The notes under the pieces are model-generated. The model searched no databases, was not told the origin of the DNA, and saw nothing but the letters and a program-made list of their open reading frames with translations. Source: an uncultured Porphyromonadaceae bacterium (GTDB lineage: Bacteria; Bacteroidota; Bacteroidia; Bacteroidales; Muribaculaceae). From it: a DNA stretch of 10,500 bases. Numbering within the stretch: position 1 is the stretch's first letter; each line of letters starts with the position of its first letter. Below, in pieces: positions 6,392 through 10,500 of this stretch. The translations under genes were made by a program, and so were the position numbers. The stretch spans positions 1 to 10,500 of the forward strand of contig CAMWQF010000072.1 of NCBI GenBank assembly GCA_947176285.1. Reading direction: 5' to 3'.

Positions 6392-7417
6392 ATGGCTAAA
6401 TCATATGAAGCCTCCGGCGTGAATCTTGAAGCCGGATATGAAGTTGTAAGCCGCATCAAGAAGCATGTGGCAAGCACAAACCGACCGGGCGTGATGGGCA
6501 ATATCGGCGCTTTCGGCGGTATGTTCGATCTCGCAAGCCTCGGATATAAGGAACCGATCCTTGTAAGCGGCACAGATGGTGTTGGCACAAAACTCAAAAT
6601 TGCCTTCGCAGTAGACAAACACGACACGATCGGCATCGATGCTGTGGCAATGTGCGTCAACGACGTTTTAGCACAGGGAGCAGAACCACTTTTCTTCCTG
6701 GATTATGTGGCAGTAGGGAAAAATGAACCTGCAGTAGTTGAGGCCATCGTATCAGGAGTGGCAGAAGGATGCCGCCAGGCAGGTTGCGCTCTCATCGGGG
6801 GCGAGACAGCTGAAATGCCCGGCATGTATCAACCCGGAGACTACGATATAGCAGGATTCACAGTAGGCGCAGTAGACCGTGCCAATCTCATAGACTGCAG
6901 CAAGGTAAAGAGTGGAGATGTCCTCGTAGGCATTGCCTCTTCAGGGGTTCATTCAAATGGATTCTCACTCGTCCGCAAGATAGTGGCTGACGCCGGACTT
7001 GAATTCGGCAAGAAATATGAAGAGACCGGCGACAAGATTCTTGGAGAAGTGCTTCTTACTCCAACAAGAATCTATGTGAAACCTGTACTTGACGTTATCC
7101 GTAACGTAGACGTGCATGGCGTAGCGCATATCACCGGCGGTGGCTTTGATGAGAATATCCCACGTATCCTACACGAAGGACAGGGCATAGAAGTGAAAGA
7201 AGGATCATGGGATATCCTTCCTGTATTCAAGCTTCTTGAGAAATATGGCAATGTGCCACACCGCGAGATGTTCAACATCTTCAACATGGGCATTGGCATG
7301 GTGCTTGCAGTCGACGAAAAAGACGCTTCCAAAGCCATCGAAATCCTTGAAAAGCATGGAGAAAAAGCCTCAATCATAGGCAAAGTCACCGACAAACCGG
7401 GAGTTGAGATCATCTAA
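6392..7417 (+). CDS. purM: PurM, phosphoribosylformylglycinamidine cyclo-ligase (AIR synthetase)
   Basis: A 341-residue ATP-dependent enzyme that closes the imidazole ring, turning FGAM into AIR, the step directly after PurL. Visible family motifs are SGTDGVGTKLKIA (59-71), VNDVLAQGAEPLFFLDY (89-105), GGETAEMPGMY (136-146), SSGVHSNGFSL (183-193), HITGGGFDENIPR (246-258) and FNMGIGM (297-303). Length and motif spelling are those of the common B. subtilis/E. coli-type PurM of about 345 residues. As I recall, Bacteroides itself uses a longer, divergent PurM of about 390 residues, so this copy looks Firmicutes-like. The ATG follows ATTAATAAACA with no Shine-Dalgarno site. The gene is separated from purL and purH by repeat-bearing spacers of about 90 nt each. 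It appears intact and is expected to be cytosolic and dimeric. Confidence 0.96.
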   Translation: MAKSYEASGVNLEAGYEVVSRIKKHVASTNRPGVMGNIGAFGGMFDLASLGYKEPILVSGTDGVGTKLKIAFAVDKHDTIGIDAVAMCVNDVLAQGAEPLFFLDYVAVGKNEPAVVEAIVSGVAEGCRQAGCALIGGETAEMPGMYQPGDYDIAGFTVGAVDRANLIDCSKVKSGDVLVGIASSGVHSNGFSLVRKIVADAGLEFGKKYEETGDKILGEVLLTPTRIYVKPVLDVIRNVDVHGVAHITGGGFDENIPRILHEGQGIEVKEGSWDILPVFKLLEKYGNVPHREMFNIFNMGIGMVLAVDEKDASKAIEILEKHGEKASIIGKVTDKPGVEII

Positions 7418-7423
7418 TATTCC

Positions 7424-7474
7424 AAGACCTTAAAGACTTTAAGGACCTTTACGACTTTAAAGACTTTAAGACCT
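7424..7474. repeat. Tandem CTTTAAAG-type palindromic repeats between purM and purH
   Basis: Two similar units lie in tandem. The first, CCTTAAAG-A-CTTTAAGG (7428-7444), is a perfect 8+8 bp inverted repeat around a single A. The second (7454-7471, ACTTTAAAGACTTTAAGA) has 6 bp plus one G-T wobble around A7463. Each unit carries AAAGACTTTAAG and each is followed by GACC or GGACC. The GACTTTAA motif recurs throughout the block. It lies 6 nt after the purM stop and about 35 nt before the purH ATG. Function is unknown; it could be a dispersed intergenic repeat or an RNA structural element. Confidence 0.6.
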
Positions 7475-7489
7475 ACAAAAAGAATACTG

Positions 7490-7504
7490 AAAACAGACAA
7501 CAAA
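7490..7504 (+). promoter_or_regulatory. A-rich translation-initiation leader of purH, shared with purB
   Basis: AAAACAGACAACAAA ends 4 nt before the purH ATG and is repeated exactly, base for base, just ahead of purB (10425-10439). No GGAGG-like site is present. A-rich, unstructured start regions are usual in Bacteroidetes, so this probably serves as the ribosome-loading region of purH. A 15-nt exact copy at two start sites is more than loose A-richness would predict. Confidence 0.5.
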
Positions 7505-7508
7505 TAAT

Positions 7509-9038
7509 ATGAGAGCACTTATAAGCGTAAGCGACAAGCGAGGCATTGTGGATTTTGCCCGTTCACTCCAGAATATGGGCTGGGAGATAATCGCCACAGG
7601 AGGCACAATGAAAACCCTCCGGGAAGCCGGCCTAAATATAATCAATATAAGCGACGTGACAGGATTTCCTGAAATCTGCGAAGGTCGCGTAAAAACACTT
7701 CACCCGAAAGTGCATGGTGGACTTCTCGCCCGTCGAGATGTGCCAGAACATATGGCCGAAATAGCAGCCAACGGCATCGAGACCATCGATATGGTTTGTG
7801 TCAACCTCTATCCATTTGAGGCAACCATCGCTAAAGAAGGAGTTACACTTGCAGATGCTGTTGAGAATATTGATATAGGTGGACCTTCGATGCTTCGCAG
7901 CGCAGCTAAAAACTTCGCTTCTGTTACTGTAGTATGTGACCCGGAAGACTATTCCACAATTCTTGAGGAAATTGCTGAAACAGGCAATACTCTCGAATCA
8001 ACCCGTTTTAGACTATCTGCCAAGGCCTACACCCATACAGCCCTCTATGACAGTCATATCGCAACTTATATGCGAGAGAAAGCAGGTCTTGAAGAAAAAC
8101 TTTTCCTTTCTTTCGACCGCGTTCAGACTCTCCGTTATGGTGAGAACCCTCATCAGCAGGCTGCTCTCTATAAAGCTCCGGAAGAAGAGTCTTATTCACT
8201 GCTCAGCGCAAAGCAACTCAACGGAAAGGAACTCAGCTACAACAATATCCAGGATGCAAATGCAGCACTCAACATCGTACGCGAATTTGACGAGCCATTC
8301 TGTGTAGGACTGAAACACATGAATCCTTGCGGAGCTGCTGTTGGAGCCACTATCGAAGAGGCTTGGCAGAAGGCTTACGAGGCAGACAAGGTAAGTATTT
8401 ATGGGGGCATTGTAGCCATGAACCGTCCTCTTACGCTTGAAGTGGCAAAGGCAATGAAACCTATATTCCTTGAGATAGTGATGGCTCCTGCATTTGAGGA
8501 AGATGCACTCGAACTACTGAAAACCAAGAAGAATCTTCGCATTCTTGAAGTGAAGATGGATGGTTCAAAAGAGGCACAGCGTCAGTATGTGGGTATCAAC
8601 GGAGGTCTTCTCGTTCAGGATGCAGACACCACAGTGAAAGAAGTGGTGGAAGAAATGACTGTGACTGAAAAGAAACCTACAGAGCAGGAACTGAGAGATA
8701 TGAACTTTGCATGGCGCATAGTGAAGCATGTGAAAAGCAATGCTATCGTTATTGTGAAGGGTGGGATGACACTTGGTGTTGGAGCCGGACAGATGAACCG
8801 AGTTGGCAGTGCAGACATTGCCCTTGAGCAAGCACTTGCATCAGGCAATACTGAAGGACTCGTGCTTGGCAGCGATGGTTTCCTTCCTTTTGGAGACACA
8901 GTTGAACTCGTGGCAGACAAGGGAGTGACTGCTATCGTACAACCCGGCGGCTCAATCCGCGACCAGGAATCGATTGACAAGGCAAACGAGAAGGGACTGA
9001 CAATGCTCTTCACAGGGATGCGCCACTTTAAGCATTAA
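7509..9038 (+). CDS. purH: PurH, bifunctional AICAR transformylase / IMP cyclohydrolase
   Basis: A 509-residue enzyme for the last two steps to IMP: formylation of AICAR with 10-formyl-THF and ring closure of FAICAR. The N-terminal MGS-like cyclohydrolase domain (about 1-130) shows IATGGT (28-33), EGRVKTLHPKVHGGLLAR (58-75), VNLYPFE (98-104) and ENIDIGGPSMLRSAAKN (119-135). The transformylase domain shows RYGENPHQ (209-216), ELSYNNIQDANAAL (241-254), KHMNPCGAA (269-277) with the predicted catalytic K269-H270 pair, VKHVKSNAI (405-413), GVGAGQMNRVGS (423-434) and the C-terminal TGMRHFKH. Length and motif spelling match Firmicutes PurH; the Bacteroides form I recall is similar in length but clearly different at the N-terminus. 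The start ATG gives the canonical family N-terminus (RALISVSDK). purD follows after only 6 nt, so the two are almost certainly co-transcribed. Confidence 0.97.
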   Translation: MRALISVSDKRGIVDFARSLQNMGWEIIATGGTMKTLREAGLNIINISDVTGFPEICEGRVKTLHPKVHGGLLARRDVPEHMAEIAANGIETIDMVCVNLYPFEATIAKEGVTLADAVENIDIGGPSMLRSAAKNFASVTVVCDPEDYSTILEEIAETGNTLESTRFRLSAKAYTHTALYDSHIATYMREKAGLEEKLFLSFDRVQTLRYGENPHQQAALYKAPEEESYSLLSAKQLNGKELSYNNIQDANAALNIVREFDEPFCVGLKHMNPCGAAVGATIEEAWQKAYEADKVSIYGGIVAMNRPLTLEVAKAMKPIFLEIVMAPAFEEDALELLKTKKNLRILEVKMDGSKEAQRQYVGINGGLLVQDADTTVKEVVEEMTVTEKKPTEQELRDMNFAWRIVKHVKSNAIVIVKGGMTLGVGAGQMNRVGSADIALEQALASGNTEGLVLGSDGFLPFGDTVELVADKGVTAIVQPGGSIRDQESIDKANEKGLTMLFTGMRHFKH

Positions 9039-9044
9039 TTCTTT

Positions 9045-10394
9045 ATGGAAATTCATCATTTCTCAAGTGAAGCACTTCCTCCCCAGGAAAGTTCGCTTCA
9101 GATTCCTAAAGTGCATCCGGCACGTGAAGAGGAAATACATCCCGGGAAAACCGTGTTAGTGATCGGCAGCGGTGGTCGGGAGCATGCTATAGTGGATGCT
9201 CTATCACGCAGTCCTCGCGTACAGAATATATATGCTTGCCCCGGCAATCCCGGAATGGCTAAGCATGCGACTTGCGTACCAATAGGTGTTACCGACATCA
9301 AAGATCTCGTTGACTTTGCAAAGGAAAAGAATGTAGACCTTACTGTAGTAGGTCCGGAAGCATCTCTCGCTGCAGGCGTAGCGGATGCATTCAAGGCTGA
9401 AGGACTCCGCATCTTCGGTCCCACCAAAGCAGGAGCGCGTATAGAATCGAGCAAGGAATTTGCTAAGGAGATAATGGAAAAATACGGAGTTCCGACCGGA
9501 TTCTACAAGAGTTTTGACAATTATGAAGAAGCTAAGTCCTACGCTGAGTCACTTCCACTTCCAACCGTAATCAAATACGATGGTCTTGCTGCCGGAAAGG
9601 GTGTAGTGGTGGCAACGTCAAGAGAAGAAGCGGATGCCGCACTGCGCGATATGCTTCTTGACTCTGCATTCGGACAGGGACGAGTTCTTATAGAAGAATT
9701 CCTCGATGGGCCTGAGTTCTCTTTCATGTGTGCCGTAGGTGGTCGCAAAGTCTACCCACTTGCACTTGCACAGGATCATAAACGTGCTTATGACGGAGAC
9801 AAAGGTCCGAACACCGGCGGCATGGGAGCCTACTCACCACTCCCCTTCATCACTGATGAAGTCAGAGAAAAGGCTCTAAAGGAGATACTTCAGCGCACAG
9901 CCGACGGGCTTGCAGAAGAAGGCATCGACTACACCGGAATTCTTTATGGAGGCCTCATTCTTACTAAGGATGGTCCGAAAGTGATTGAGTTCAATGCTCG
10001 TTTTGGTGACCCTGAGACAGAAGTTGTACTTCCTCGACTCGAAAGCGACATATATGAACTCTTCGATTCAGCAATTGACTCGGCAGACCATGAGACAAAA
10101 TGGAGTGACGATGCTTGCCTCGGAGTAGTGCTTGCATCCGACGGCTATCCGGGTTCTTATAAGAAAGGAGTAGAACTTGACTTCTCTGAATGCTCAAATG
10201 TATATCATATGGGCACTGCAGTTAAGGATGGAAAACTTCAGAGCGCCGGAGGACGAGTGGCAATGGTGACTGGGAAAGGAAAGACCCTTGAAGAAGCCGC
10301 CGCCAATGCTTATGCAGACGTAAAGAAAGCAGCTAAAACCGGACTCTTCTACCGCTCGGATATTGGCAAAGCCGCCCTAAAAACTAAGAATTAG
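9045..10394 (+). CDS. purD: PurD, phosphoribosylamine-glycine ligase (GAR synthetase), with N-terminal extension
   Basis: A 449-residue ATP-grasp ligase joining glycine to 5-phosphoribosylamine to give GAR. The canonical fold begins with VLVIGSGGREHA (37-48), followed by PGNPGM (66-71), GPEASLAAG (103-111), GPTKAGARIESSKEFAKE (125-142), the ATP-grasp stretch KYDGLAAGKGV (177-187), QDHKRAYDGDKGPNTGGMG (243-261), the metal-binding IEFNARFGDPET (314-325) and FYRSDIG (435-441). Family members usually start at the glycine-rich loop and run to about 420-430 residues. Here 36 residues rich in Glu, Pro and His (MEIHHFSSEALPPQESS...) precede it if ATG 9045 is used. The only start codon near the canonical position is GTG 9153, which would give 413 residues but has its nearest purine-rich stretch (9127-9135) rather far away. 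I kept ATG 9045 because it is 6 nt from the purH stop. The catalytic part is intact. Confidence 0.93.
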   Translation: MEIHHFSSEALPPQESSLQIPKVHPAREEEIHPGKTVLVIGSGGREHAIVDALSRSPRVQNIYACPGNPGMAKHATCVPIGVTDIKDLVDFAKEKNVDLTVVGPEASLAAGVADAFKAEGLRIFGPTKAGARIESSKEFAKEIMEKYGVPTGFYKSFDNYEEAKSYAESLPLPTVIKYDGLAAGKGVVVATSREEADAALRDMLLDSAFGQGRVLIEEFLDGPEFSFMCAVGGRKVYPLALAQDHKRAYDGDKGPNTGGMGAYSPLPFITDEVREKALKEILQRTADGLAEEGIDYTGILYGGLILTKDGPKVIEFNARFGDPETEVVLPRLESDIYELFDSAIDSADHETKWSDDACLGVVLASDGYPGSYKKGVELDFSECSNVYHMGTAVKDGKLQSAGGRVAMVTGKGKTLEEAAANAYADVKKAAKTGLFYRSDIGKAALKTKN

Positions 10395-10409
10395 ACTAAT
10401 TAGTCTAAT
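10390..10409. repeat. 20-bp perfect palindrome overlapping the purD stop codon
   Basis: ATTAGACTAATTAGTCTAAT reads identically on both strands and includes the purD stop codon TAG (10392-10394). It can be read as two 9-nt halves, TTAGACTAA and TTAGTCTAA, each nearly palindromic itself. It lies 32 nt before purB. It is AT-rich, without a loop or T tract, so it is a poor terminator. A dimeric-protein operator or a dispersed intergenic repeat is possible. Confidence 0.6.
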
Positions 10410-10424
10410 AAGCACAATAATCAA

Positions 10425-10439
10425 AAAACAGACAACAAA
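10425..10439 (+). promoter_or_regulatory. A-rich translation-initiation leader of purB, identical to that of purH
   Basis: AAAACAGACAACAAA ends 2 nt before the purB ATG and is an exact copy of 7490-7504 ahead of purH. No Shine-Dalgarno site is visible. It supports ATG 10442 as the true start of the partial gene. Confidence 0.5.
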
Positions 10440-10441
10440 CA

Positions 10442-10500
10442 ATGACAGACAGATACGGAAGAGACGTGATGCGTCGCGTCTGGACTGAGAAAAATAAATT
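10442..10500 (+). CDS. purB: PurB, adenylosuccinate lyase, N-terminal fragment
   Basis: The ATG opens a frame that runs off the window after 19 complete codons, reading MTDRYGRDVMRRVWTEKNK. The pattern (D/E)RY-x-R-x-x-M-x-x-(I/V/L)-W-(T/S)-(E/D)-x-N-K/R is the start of bacterial adenylosuccinate lyases. In that family it is followed by a W/LxVE helix, which lies beyond the window. The enzyme removes fumarate from SAICAR and from adenylosuccinate, acting once in IMP synthesis and again in AMP formation. The position after purE-L-M-H-D supports the call. The fumarase/aspartase-family signature is not visible here, so identity rests on the short N-terminus and context. Confidence 0.75.
   Translation, partial: MTDRYGRDVMRRVWTEKNK

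Noticed and set aside
7936..8307. 123-codon + strand frame overlapping purH in another frame
   Set aside because: purH is intact and strongly conserved through this stretch, and the alternative product shows no family features.

Overview
The window looks like a chromosomal housekeeping segment from a member of the Bacteroidales, possibly a gut Muribaculaceae-, Prevotella- or Bacteroides-like organism. The host call rests on three points. There is an exact match to the Bacteroidetes sigma-ABfr promoter (TTTG-N20-TAnnTTTG) at 1862-1893. Start codons are preceded by A-rich stretches rather than clear Shine-Dalgarno sites. The gaps between genes hold AT-rich ATTCTAAATTC/AAAATTCAAAATTA repeats of a kind I associate with this order. 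The species cannot be fixed from this sequence. All genes are on the + strand.

Layout: (1) 2-91 is the C-terminal tail of a cupin-type protein, probably an HTH/cupin regulator. (2) 90-196 is an imperfect AT-rich inverted repeat. (3) 212-1861 encodes an AMP-forming acyl-CoA synthetase of the medium-chain/acetyl-CoA synthetase type. (4) 1862-2130 holds a Bacteroidetes promoter, an unrecognised 45-codon basic ORF and a strong 15-bp hairpin just before purE. (5) 2131-10500 is a purine biosynthesis cluster in the order purE, purL, purM, purH, purD and the start of purB.

Together the pur genes make phosphoribosyl-glycinamide (PurD), FGAM (PurL), AIR (PurM) and CAIR (PurE). They then release fumarate from SAICAR (PurB) and finish IMP (PurH). 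PurF, a GAR transformylase (PurN/PurT), PurC and PurK are not in the window and must lie elsewhere if the pathway is complete. Gaps are 16 nt (purE-purL) and 6 nt (purH-purD), but 90, 91 and 47 nt at purL-purM, purM-purH and purD-purB. Each of the three wide gaps carries a different repeat or palindrome.

I see no defence system, mobile element, CRISPR array, tRNA or rRNA. The points most worth a second look are these: the pur enzymes resemble Firmicutes-type subfamilies although the control DNA is Bacteroidetes-like; the promoter, small ORF and hairpin ahead of purE could form a leader/attenuator; the intercistronic repeats; and a 36-residue N-terminal extension on PurD.
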